NCBI GenBank assembly: GCA_030549495.1
Contig: JAUIRK010000818.1
Span: 24,677-88,676, forward strand
Length of the DNA: 64,000 bases
Origin: Nectonema munidae
Lineage: Eukaryota > Nematomorpha > Nectonematoida > Nectonematidae
Reading direction: 5' to 3'
Made by a program: the position numbers and the translations under genes. Shown piece after piece: positions 40,600 to 51,975 of the stretch. The notes beneath the pieces were generated by a model. It was given only the letters and a program-made list of their open reading frames with translations, made no database searches and had not been told where the DNA came from. The first letter of the stretch is position 1. The number at the start of each line of letters is the position of its first letter.

Positions 40600-42760
40600 T
40601 ATTTATTTTTAGAACTTATTTCTTGCACCCACATCTTTTAATTAATTTATTTTGCGATAAAAAAGTTAAGAATCAACTTTATGTGTTTATGAAATATTGG
40701 CTATCTTATAAAAGCGATTTAATAATTGCGTTTTCAACATTATAATCTTTATCAAAATAATCTATCATAAAATTTTATTTTATTGTATATAAAACAACAG
40801 ACTAAACAAGAGCAAAATGAGGATAATGTGCACTTTCACAAAAAGAATTTTTTCTTCTTCCAAATTGATGAAAAATTGAAGCATAGTTATTAATATGTTA
40901 TAGGTATACATTCACTTGTGCCATTTTACTCACACCTTCTTACACTTGCTCCATCTTTCAATTGCATCATCTTAAACTCAAGATTAAATAAGTAAAAAAA
41001 TTCAAAATTAATTGTTCTCTTGATTCTAAATTAATTTTAAACCTGAGTTGTTCTCTATAAAATGGCGCGTTATTATATCAATTCAATTTATTATCTTAGT
41101 CTTTTCGATTCATTTCCCCATGCTACCAATTGAAATGGAACAATTTCTACCTCATTTGCATCCCAAAAGTCAATATTTCATGTTTACGATTACTAAAGAA
41201 TGATCTTAACTCTTATATTCATTAGAGATCGATAACAACCAGGCAGTGGTGTAGTAAGATGTGTGGGTGGGGGAGGCGCTTCGCTTTGGCGGCCCAATTT
41301 GTACTATTAAAAAAAGAAATATAAATATCATAGACTTTGAAAATATTATTGTGATTGCTATTGGCTTGCGTGCTTATTTGTCATACCTATGTAGTTGTAT
41401 TCTTGAGATTTTGCCTTTAGTGTTATACTTTTAAGGGTAAGTCAAATTAACTCCGACCACGAACAATAATCTCTTTGCAATCAGGGGTGCCAGCGTTCTT
41501 AAAAATTTTCTGCCCGTCTTGAAATAGGATTAAGAATTTTTAGTTTTCTTTTTAAAATCATTACCAGTAGTACAAAGAAGGAAAAATATTGGGCTTTAAT
41601 AATACTAATATTTTTTAACCTATAACGAACAAAAATTTTATATTTTAAGGAGGATTTTGAAATCGGATATTTAAAGGCCTAGTAGTCGGATTATTTTAAT
41701 AATTTTGGAACCATATGTTGCGCCCCTTCTTCAGTCGAAGTTGGGAGTGAAGAGCTGGCATTAATTTTTTAGTGCTTAGAGTCTGATTTTTTAAGGACTT
41801 AGAATCAAAGTTGGATATTTTCCCCTCTGACTCCACAACCATGATTTTAAGTTTTACTTTTCCAGTGGATTTTACACGAACTATAACACAATTTTTATTT
41901 CAAATATCTACCTTTTTTTTAAATTTTACACAGAAATTTGATTTAAGTATGCCCTCTTTAATCCAAAACTGTTTTTTTCAATTTGTATTCCTAAAAAAGC
42001 CCAGATGGTGCGCCAGATAAAATATAGATTAGCTTATACAAAAATATTATTATCTGTCTTTCCCAGTAACTCTCACAGAAATTTCAATTTGTCCACCTCT
42101 GGATTTGTATTAAAATATCCTCAATGTCTTTATAGACTTATAAATCTTTTATTTTTGAAGACACCACTTAATTTTACCATTTTTCTACCCAGTTGTTATT
42201 TTTATTCTTTTTGCTTATTCCAAATGTCTTTATTTTGTTTGTGTAATTAATACATGTACATATTTCTTAACTTGATTGCCTCCTTTTGTAAAAAGGTAGA
42301 TTTTGCTGCATAAACTTGACTCTATATCAGAGGTGTAAAATGTGATGTGATTTTGCCTATTAACATATCACTGATCAGATCAAAATTTAGTATCTGTGCT
42401 AAATCATTTTTTGATCTTGAAAAAACTGTTTGCAGATCATTGAACTACAAAAGAATCTTTTGCAGTAAAAAAATTCTATTGCAGGTATTTATTTCCAAGA
42501 TTGATAAATTGTTTTTATATCTTCCAGAAATTTTTGCAAGATATATCACATCCTGACATTGTTTAAATTATTGGGAGCAGAGAGGCCGAAAATTTTTTTT
42601 AATTATATTTACTCTAAAAATTTTATATCAATGTATTCATTTCTATATTTTATAAAGAAATTGATTTTATGTATACTGATTTTTTAAGAAAAATTGCCTT
42701 TTTTTTATTTTGTTATTCATTTCAAAATATATAATATATCAATGTTCCATTGGGTCTAAT
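40600..42760. other. intergenic, no gene recognised
   Basis: AT-rich. A hAT-like end (CAGTGGTGTAGTAAG, near 41246) is the only recognisable element. Short open frames at 41811-42556 have no splice context or recognisable content. Confidence 0.5.
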
Positions 42761-42765
42761 ACAGG

Positions 42766-44144
42766 TTTGACTTTAAGCTTAATGTTAGAGTAGGGAAAAC
42801 AATAATATTTTTGTATTCACGATATCGAACTAAATATTTTTATATTAACCGATAACGAAGGGTATTTTTGAAAAAGAATTATTTTCAATTAAAAAATGAA
42901 AATAATATATAAAAAACTATAATATCTGTAGCGAACAAAGTTATTGGAGGAAGGTTCGGTTCTAGCTTTTCAGGAATATTGTCATGGTTAGGCAGAAAAG
43001 GGATAAAGAAATTTGATTAATTATTATCGCTTCATTTCATTAAATTTGATAACCGAATCCTTTTATAAGTAAATTTTTAATTTGTGATTTAAATAAATCA
43101 CAATAATCATCCTAAAACATGATTTCAATATCTCGTGCATTCGTGAAATTCATTTTTGAGAAACAGATCACATTCAACTAACGTCATTTTCAAATCTTTG
43201 ACACCAAAAACCGTTTTCTAATCTAGCTATTTTTTGGGAAAAAAATATTTAACACTAAGTTTGTTCGTATAAAAATTCCCATATGTCTGCTAACTCTAAA
43301 TGTTTATTCTTTTTCAGTAAGTAAATAGTAGTTTCAGTAAACTTTAATTCGTTTCTCGTAAAAAAACGATGTGACCCATAACAATTGGGTAAAAATATGG
43401 AGTATATATGATAAAAAAATGAAATATATTAAATTCTTTTTTAGTAATAAGAGTTTTCTGCTTTTTACCAAAAAAGATGAAAACAGACAAACCTGTTTTA
43501 ACTGCCTATAACGAAGAGTTGCAATTAATCTTGATTCGGCTAAGTTAAGCTACCAACGTTTAGTAAAGAGCGCTTGGTGGTCTCCAAAGTTGGCGCAGCC
43601 TACACCCTCTGGGTATTTGGCGAATTTTGTAGCGGCAACGAGTGCCATGTCATACGCAAACGATAAACGTTGCATTTTAAGATGACAAACTCTCTCCATC
43701 CTGCTACCTGCTTTTATCTATTTGACTCGAATCAAAAGATATGACATCTAGAATATCACGACTACCTTCATGAAGCGTGTTTTAGTCAATGAATACGATT
43801 TTTACAACGCATACTATTTTATTTGTGTAAAGTCGACTCCGGTCGTTAACCCTTTGTACCTTCATGGAATTTTAGCGTCCATTTCACGTTGTGGGAAAGC
43901 GTGTAACGCATATCTACTTCAAATTATATTGGCGGTGGCTAAGAAAATTTGTTGGGAGGATGGCTCAAAAAATTGCTGGATGTATAGTAGTCCAACGTGC
44001 CCTAACGACCATCTGTCTATAGCGTACCGTTTCAATTCTCCCAATAAATCCTGCTTAAGTTTATTCGGCGCGACTACGCATTCATAAAGCCCACTTTTGA
44101 ATGTTCCCTCTTTACGGCTTTGACTTTAAGCTTAATGTTAGAGT
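42766..44144. repeat. 1.4-kb island between two copies of a 26-bp direct repeat
   Basis: The same 26-bp sequence, beginning TTTGACTTTAAGCTTAATG, occurs at 42766-42791 and 44119-44144. The right part of the enclosed segment, about 43500-44110, has markedly more even composition than its surroundings and open stretches on both strands: plus 43770-44087 (105 codons), and minus near 44080-43900 with a KQDLLGELKRYAIDRW-like stretch. No family was recognised. It may be an inserted element or decayed gene. Confidence 0.5.
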
Positions 44145-44149
44145 TATGA

Positions 44150-46600
44150 AAATAAAAAATTTTTAGTTCTCGTTATTTGAAGAGCACGGTTAGTTTTTAT
44201 TTTGTTAGTTATTATTAATCTATGATTATTATCTCTTGCACTTTCATAAGAATTCACAACTATAATATTATCCAACTAACTAGCCTTACTAACTAATGAA
44301 GTATAACCAACTTTAAGTAAAAACTAAAATATTCGTATTTTTGAAGGATGATTTATGAACAGCACCATATTATATACAATAAAACATCTCAATATTGACA
44401 GTTCAGTGTATCGGTGACAAACATATGGCAAACAACGATCATGATTCATGGCACAAGAGTCACTATATTTTATTTTTGAAAGGGTATTTCGCTTAATCTT
44501 TAATTTAGTAAAAGATGTTTATAATTTAATAAATAAATCGTAAATTTTATAACCAATCAAATGAAAAAACGAATATGCTCAAACATCAAATTTAATTTAT
44601 GTAAATATTCAAATAAATATGCCATGTGAGCTTACGTTAACTATGGATATATCACGTTTTTAATCTGGTGTAATAATTGGGAAAATAACGATATGTTCTT
44701 TGATTTTCGTTTCTTTTCGTTAAAGAAAAGGGTAAGGTATTTTTACGTTACGGATCTTGTTTTCTCTAATTTTATGTTATATAAAATTATTCTTTTTACA
44801 CTCAGTGGTATAATTAATATATTTATTCATGAGTTCTAAAATTCTGCAAATAATTGTCAACCTCTGATTGTTTCATTCGACTAAGCATTCATCTATTCAA
44901 TGTTATCAGAATAAAAATGTTGGATCTTCATTGAAAAATCCCTCCTGAAATAATATTTTGTGGTAAATAATTTTATTCTGTCATTGATTCCACTCACTTT
45001 CAAAAAAAAATTTTAAAAATATAATTTTGATTTCATCACGTACACAAAAAATTTTCGAAACTCAACTAATTATTTTAAATACTAATTAACCAAAAATTGC
45101 ATTAGTGTATTTATGAAGTATTTAAACGTTTGTTTAAAAATTTGCATAAATAGTTCTTTTAAACTTTTCTTTAATTTTGATATTAATTTAAATAAAATAT
45201 TTTAGCGTTTTTTTGTTATTTTAATCTTTCATATAAACACATTTTAGCAAATTGTATGTAATCTTTCAAAAATACAAAACTTTCATCCCAATTTGATTTT
45301 TAGTACTTTTTGCTATTTTATAGAAATAGTGATACATTTTTTTAAAAAAATTACCCAAAAGTAAGAAAATTTTTTCACGATAACGAAAACGACACAATAT
45401 TTTTTTTATTTAACGATAAAGATAACAAAGCCTTTTTTGTTGAAAGTAACGATAACTCTAACGAAAGTATTTTTAGTAGTGACGATGCCAAGTCTACTTA
45501 ATATGAAGTAAAATTGATTAAAGATGGGAAATGGATTGGAAGATTTTGTAGAGTACTGCATCAAGCTGACTCTTAATTCTGGTTTGATTGCACATTAAAA
45601 AAGAAAAATATAGTGAATTCGCGTATCCAGCATTCTTATTTTAAATTCAATGATGGAGGTAAAGGTAATAAACGCGCCTCGTGTTTGCAACTTGAAAGCA
45701 CAAGTGCTATTATAGTTAGTTGCCTACCTCCAAACAAAGATGGTTTGTTGCCAAATTCTAGCACAAGACGTTGCAGTATCCAAGCTTGACATCGACAACT
45801 ATATTCACGCCCCTATTCTTATATTCAATTGATAGGATCAGCTGGTCTAAAAGAATTAAAAATTTCACAAAGCAAAAGATAGTCGATTGCGTTTATTTAG
45901 AACTATAATTGAATTTACTTTGTTCCATCCATGTCTCTATCTCACGAGAAAGAATTCTCATGCATTTCCTAAATAAGCAATAACGCTCTAAGCGTAGACA
46001 CTTTGCAAGAAAAGCGCCAAGCCTCATTATATTTGCTGAAGAGTCCCCCATTTAAAATCGAATTAGCGATCACACTGAAAGATGAAATAATTTTTAATTT
46101 CTTCTAGTTCAAAAGTTTACTCAACTGTCTTGCACAAAGTAAAGTTAACTTTATGGAAGGCAGTGTGTGTGTGTGAAAAGTTTAATTGAAAGAGCAATCA
46201 TAATAGCGCCAAGTCCTGATGACAAGTAATTACTTTTCCCTTCTTCTTGCACTTTCGATCACGCGTTCCTCCTCCATGCCTCCTTCTATCTTTCCTTCCT
46301 TTCGAGTGCCTACTTTGACACATTTATAGCGTTCTCAGAGATAACCTCTCTTCTTATCATCTCATGTTAGGCAAAACTGCGTGAGTCCTAATCGTATTGC
46401 AGTGCTATTAACTTTCTTGCAGCATTGCAGACGTTTTTCTTATCAAAACACGAAAAGTGATTAAATTCGTTGGCTTAAATATATCATTATTACTTCAGGA
46501 TTTGCACACTTCTTTTCAAGCATTTTTTCTTGAAGAAACAAATGAAGATTCTCAAGTGTGTGTGTGTGTAGAATAACCTAATTCGAGCTCGTTGGCGCGT
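44150..46600. other. intergenic, no gene recognised
   Basis: AT-rich with many TAACGATAACGAA-like words at 44680-45480. Contains one diverged SINE copy (45652-45816). From about 46150 the sequence grows less AT-rich toward the promoter of the secreted chitin-binding gene. Confidence 0.5.
45652..45816 (-). repeat. tRNA-derived SINE, strongly diverged copy 7 (inverted)
   Basis: Begins GAGGTAAAGGTAATAAACGC and ends CTATATTCACGCCCC on the plus strand, lining up with the inverted copy 4 across CTCGTGTTTGCAACTTG and AAAGCACAAGTGC. The B-box is eroded. Likely an old copy. Confidence 0.5.
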
Positions 46601-46672
46601 CTGTATAGAGGATAGGTGGGGCGTGGTGTGAAGTTGAAGCCGATAAGGAGAGTCAATGTTACACCCTCTTAC

Positions 46673-46711
46673 CCATATAAACGAAATGAGACTGGGGAAA
46701 GTGCATAAAAG
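46673..46711 (+). promoter_or_regulatory. candidate core promoter of the CBM14-LDLa gene
   Basis: Two TATA-like words, CATATAAACG (about 46673) and GCATAAAAGG (about 46703), precede the start codon at 46768 by 95 and 65 bases. Either would place transcription start about 30 bases later, leaving a short 5' UTR. Position-based inference only. Confidence 0.4.
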
Positions 46712-46767
46712 GAAAATCTGCTCCCCTCTCGCCTCCCATAGTCGGCACTCACAAGTGAAGACGAAAA

Positions 46768-49700
46768 ATGCTCTTCATCCTTTTCTCGATCCTAGGTAAC
46801 GAAGTGTTTCTTTTATTTTTGCAAAAAAAGATTTTTTATTTCTTTTCATCCAACTAAAGTTGGGAAAATGGGAGAAAGCATGAAGTATTTTAGCTTAGAA
46901 AAATTACATGTGTCTAGATTGTCAAAGTTACCAACAAAGACAAACCTTGTTTGCAGATTTGTTGATGCCCATAATGATTCCAAATTTATATGCATTTATG
47001 TTTTGTTCGTGAATAAACTTTCTAATTGCTTTTTGCATCAAGTTATAGCACTATTATTAGCAGATATTTTAAAATGCAACTTTCATCTTTTTATCAGTTC
47101 GCCATTCTAACTTATGAATACTGAACTTTTAGTCCTTGTGATTTTTTATCTTAAAAATATGAAATAAAGAATACTTTACTGCTTCACCACCAAAAAGAGT
47201 GTTCCAGCATAATCATTTTTTATATTGATCCCCCAAATAAATGGCTAACTCTTATAAATAAAACCATCGTGCTTTCTTTTTTCCATTTAGTTTGTTAGAT
47301 ATCACGACGATAAAATTGCTTGCACTCTCTACTTTAAATTATTTTGGAATTTCGTGCTTAAAGTTTCCTGGTAACGAAAGTTGTAAGAATGAAATCTCTA
47401 TTTTGCTTCAATTCTTTTAACTACAATATATAATTCCTATACCTTTTTTTTTCTTCATGATATTTCAATCTATATTCTTGAAAATGCTTTTTTCGAACAA
47501 AAACTATATTTCTTTTCTTCAATTTGGAGCGCATGACTTAAATAACAATTAAATGGAATGAAAAATCGTTTTTTGAAAATAAAACCAAATAATACGGGTA
47601 TAAATATGGAGTTGATATATATTATGAGTGATTTTCAAATTATGCTTCGAAAAGAATAAAAATTACAAATTTAAAAGCAAAAATTTTAGACTTTTTCATA
47701 GTCAAGTAAATATTTATTTTATTACCACTTTGCTTTGTTTCAAGTAAATTTTTCAATATTTCGTATTCAGTTACCTAAATCGTCTCAATATTTTCACTCT
47801 TTTAGGAACATTTTGCTATAAAACTTATCACAGGTATACATTTCTCTTAACCCTCAAACTTTTCTCAATTAGGCCAAAATAATATATAAAATGTGTTGAA
47901 TTGATAAAAAAAAATTTTCCAACTTTTGTTCATAACGTGCTTAGCGTGTGCGCTAGCAATATTGTATTTGTGAAAAATGATCAAAGTATTGATTTTTGTT
48001 TAATTTGCTTACTGCATTAATGTAAGCACCGTTTGAGATATCTTGAATCTACTCATATTATTTTTCAATGAATTTTGAAAGGTGTCCCAAAATGATGCTT
48101 TAACAATTAATTCTTCCTTAGCTCAAATAGTTTGAAAGACACTGGGGCATGCTAACTTAACCCGAATTTGCGGTAGATGAGTTAAACTTAGAATATTATT
48201 GTGCAATGGCGATTGCTTTTATACTTTTTGAGGGTGGCGTTGACTTTTTGACAATTTAATTTAATTTCTTTATTTTAGTTTACTTAACAAACATAAATCT
48301 CTTTGTTCCGATCACTGAGGAGATTAAAGCGAAGAAAAACTTCAACAATCCATGTGTGATAAATGACATTGAAAATGGAATGCTACCGGATGACAAAGAC
48401 TGTAGCAAGTATCACATTTGTGTTCTTGGAATGCATCACGTCGGCAACTGTCCAACAGGCTTACTATGGAACGCCGAAACCAGTGGGTGTGAATGGCCAG
48501 AGAATGTGACTTGTTCAAACAAAAACGGTTTCTCACCATTCTTTTCTCCATAATTTCTTACTTTTCGTTTAGTTTTTTATTTTGTCAGTCTTTGCGTGTA
48601 TATTTTATTTATTAACTACTGTAAAATAATTTTAGGTTTTTCCAAAAATTTTTTTAGAAATATTTATTTCCCAATCTGTTTTTGAACAATAATTCGCGAA
48701 ATTAATTTGCAGTAATTTTTTGTTATTTATTTCGTTTTCCCGCTTCAAACATTCTTCTTTTTCTATGTACTTTGCTGTGATATCCTTTATTATTCTTCCC
48801 ATTTTCCTGTTTTCTGTGGACATTGTAGTTACCCTTCATTGAGCATTCTTGTGATAGTGTGCCTTCAAACAATCTGTTCCATCAAAAATCAGAAGAATTC
48901 ACACTTGCCCTCCTCTACTTTTGAGGATGAAATTTATCTCCTACGAATCACTCAGCATTCACGTTTCTCACTTCCCTCATTCTTTCACTGTGAGGACTTT
49001 CTGGTTTTCAAAACTATCAATTGTCTTACTTCTGCCATTTTAATGTCACTATCCTATCATTTTTAGTTTAAAATTAGAAAATTATATCTCCCCTTCATAT
49101 TCATTTCCTTTTTGCGTCAATAACCGCATCAAGTTGGTTCACTTCTTCGTTCAATAAAATCTTTTAAATGACGCTTCAATAATAAACGGAAGGCCGTGTG
49201 GGTGTTTTTTAAAAAAATTGAGAGGAATAATCAGAATTTCTTGCCTAAACAAATAACACTCCATTAAACGTTCAACCTAAGGGCGCACTTTGCTGAAATT
49301 ATTGGGTGGAAGAGGGTGGAACGCGATTTTTAACTCTAAAAATTTTCTATCAATCTTATATTTTTCCTATTTTATACACAAGTTTGTTCAAAATATGAAA
49401 TTTTTAGGCGAAATTATTTTTGTTCATAGAGAGTGGGAAAATATAAAAAAAAAGTTTTAATATCTGTACCTGATAAAATTAGGGGGGGGGCGTGTCTCAA
49501 ATATCGGCTTCTGCTCCAACAAATGAGAAAATTAAATGCGTATCTACTTTTCCCAATAACTTTCATTTGGCATGAGATTAAGTGAAATTTCCTTCATTTT
49601 TACTAATTTTTCAAAATGTATATTTATAAAATATTCAGTGTGTTTAAGTAATGTACTCTCTTGCCCACAAAAGATAAGTTCTCCTTGGTGGCAGCTCAAA

Positions 49701-51074
49701 TGCTGACTCGCAAGTATATTCCCCAAAGTCAAGACTCAGGATAAACCTCTATTACTGCCATTGACGGATTCAGAGAAAGAAATTGAGGGATTGCACTTTC
49801 TCTACACTCTCGTTTTTGAAAATACTTCCGAAAGAATTTTCTGAAAGGAGAATTTGACTTCATATCACTAAGATGATCTCAGTTAATACCCATCGTGTAA
49901 TCTCTAGATTTCACTCATTCTCAAACTCTTTTTTGAACTAGGCCTCCTTTAAGCCTATTTGATTTTGACGTGGTTCGCACTGTGAAAGGAAAAAAATTTC
50001 ATTTTAATTTCATACAAAACTATTTATAAATTTTACTTTTATTGGGGCAGCGGCGTGAGTAAGGTGTCTAGAAACTTCTTTTCCATGCCACGATGTCTCG
50101 GGTTCGATCCAACATCAAGCCTTCTTTGCTCGTAGATGGACAGAAGTGGAAGTGCGTCTTCTCGAAGAAAGCACTCCAAGGAACGTTGCAAACACATATG
50201 TGCTTATTTGGCTTTTAGCGTTCATCCAAAGTAAAAAACGTGCCCTCTCTTTAGAATACATCTCGAACATGGTGAAGTTGCGTTGTGGTGCGAATATGGT
50301 GGCATGTGCTTCTGGTGGACAGTGCGTTGATACGAGCAAAGTTTGCGACAAGACTGAAGACTGTTTTGATGGCTCTGACGAAAAAACATGCGGTAAGTTC
50401 GTTCTTTGTCTTTGTTCACACGATTCAATCGTAGATTTTAATGAGACAGGAGGCAGAATAGGGGTCAAAATAAAATTTCAGAGTCAAAGTGGAAGCAATA
50501 GTATAAATAATATTATTTTAAATAAGAATATCCTCCTCATCTTTGAAGCCGTGTCCTTCCATACTTTACTTTAGGTTATGCAGTTATCATTTACTTCTTC
50601 CTCCTAGAACAGATTTTTCTACTTCTTTTCAGATTCGGAGAACGAATTTTTAAGAAAAATCGGATTTTTGTTGATACATTTGGAGTTGGATTCGGATTTT
50701 TGTTGATACTTGGAGTCAGATTCGGATCTTTTCCCTCCGTCACTGCATCCGTTGAACGTTTAAAAAACTCGAATTAAAATTTTTAAAGATTTTTTAATTT
50801 ATTTCATTCTTCGAGGATAAGCAACTTCCTAACTATTTATTTAGATCCTTACAAAGTTGGCATTTTGCCAGGCGAAGTTTTGTCGATGGATGGCGGAACT
50901 CTGCTATCAAATTGTGGACCCGGTCATGCCATATGCGCTTCCCGTACGCAATGTGTGATCGTATCGCAACTTTGTGATGGCTATGCTCACTGCCCCGATG
51001 GCTCCGATGAAGGCCAGATGTGTCGTGACAAAAATGTCGGAATTCCCAAAAAAGAAAACTTCAACGTTCCATGA
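46768..51074 (+). CDS. secreted chitin-binding protein: signal peptide, CBM14 (peritrophin-A), two LDLa domains
   Basis: Four exons, all joined in phase 1: 46768-46795, 48279-48527, 50255-50392 and 50845-51074 (214 codons plus TGA). The N-terminus [19 protein letters not shown] is a signal peptide. A CBM14/peritrophin-A domain follows, with six cysteines in [36 protein letters not shown] and [11 protein letters not shown]. Then come two LDL-receptor A modules with their acidic calcium ends: [16 protein letters not shown] to [10 protein letters not shown], and [16 protein letters not shown] to [11 protein letters not shown]. Chitin-binding plus LDLa resembles the N-terminus of arthropod chitin deacetylases (serpentine/vermiform), but no deacetylase domain follows, as the stop comes 15 residues after the last cysteine. 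Probably an extracellular protein of cuticle or peritrophic matrix. Reading through the donor at 48528 gives a CBM14-only form ending at 48553. The splice model is inferred. Confidence 0.85.
48279..48553 (+). CDS. CBM14 exon with in-frame read-through stop (possible short isoform)
   Basis: If the GTTTCT donor at 48528 is not used, the frame runs on for nine residues ([12 protein letters not shown]) to TAA at 48551-48553, making a 100-residue secreted protein with signal peptide and one chitin-binding domain. If it is used, the exon joins the LDLa exon at 50255 in phase. The donor is not a strong consensus match (AACG|GTTTCT), which leaves room for both forms. The antisense frame over 48342-48551 is a shadow. 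Confidence 0.55.
48554..50040 (+). other. intron 2 of the CBM14-LDLa gene
   Basis: AT-rich. A run of G near 49484 is the only notable feature. Short open frames at 48632-49732 have no recognisable content. Confidence 0.5.
50047..50190 (+). repeat. tRNA-derived SINE, diverged copy 8
   Basis: GGCAGCGGCGTGAGTAAGGT, the B-box CGGGTTCGATCC, AAGTGCGTCTTCTCGAAGAA and the ending CACTCCAAGGAACG match the family. It ends about 65 bases before the LDLa exon at 50255. Confidence 0.68.
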
Positions 51075-51158
51075 ATCCATTGAATCATCGTCTAAGCTCT
51101 CTTCCACGCTGTCTGTAAACACTTTGCATCTCCTTTGAAAATCTTTACAACCATTGTG

Positions 51159-51164
51159 AATAAA
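51159..51164 (+). terminator. polyadenylation signal of the CBM14-LDLa gene
   Basis: AATAAA 84 bases after the TGA at 51072-51074. Confidence 0.6.
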
Positions 51165-51975
51165 AACGCTTAAATAATAAATATTTTGTCAACTTTTCCT
51201 AAAACTTCACATTTTCATATCAAATTGCCTAGCATGATTTTAATTAGAGCTGCCCTAAAGCAAATGCTTTAAAGATAGTTTTTTTTATCTAAAACTTTTC
51301 TACCTGAAGAGTTTTTACCTTCGTTTTTAAGTTTTTTTTTCTAACTAATTAAATTTTATCTATACTTTTTATCAAATTTTGTTGTCTTATTTATCATTAT
51401 AATCACCAATTTATCTTCTTTCTACTCGTTTTTTACAAATGAATAAAGATTTCTCAAATTCTTTCTACATGTTCGGTTTTATAGGTTCAGTTTTTGGCTT
51501 ATACTCCAGGATGCTAAAATATGTCATTTTTGTGAGTTTAGGAAAATTGCACTTTTGATTTTATAATGTATAATCAAATGAATTTGGTTGCTTTGTAATA
51601 GCGAAGTATAATTTGATTTGTTTCATTTTTGTTAATGATAAGAATTGGTATATGTTGAAAGAGTTACGTTTACGGTTTGGGTTACCAATTAGTTTTAAAT
51701 CGTAATTTTAATGGATTGATTGAATCTGGCATCATTCAGTTTTTTTTTAAATATTGTAATATTGGATTTTAAATGGAAGTATGTGTTATTTGAATAATCA
51801 AAAGAATATTTCCTTTATTATTATTTTAGCGCCAAAAATTTGCACGCCCAAAAGTATTTAACTCTGCAAGTGGAATCCTCACTTACTTTATAAAAAATGA
51901 ATGTTGTGTATATAGGTTATTTGCTACAAAAAATACTTCTACTCTATAAATATTTTGGAGCACCTTGTTTAAATT

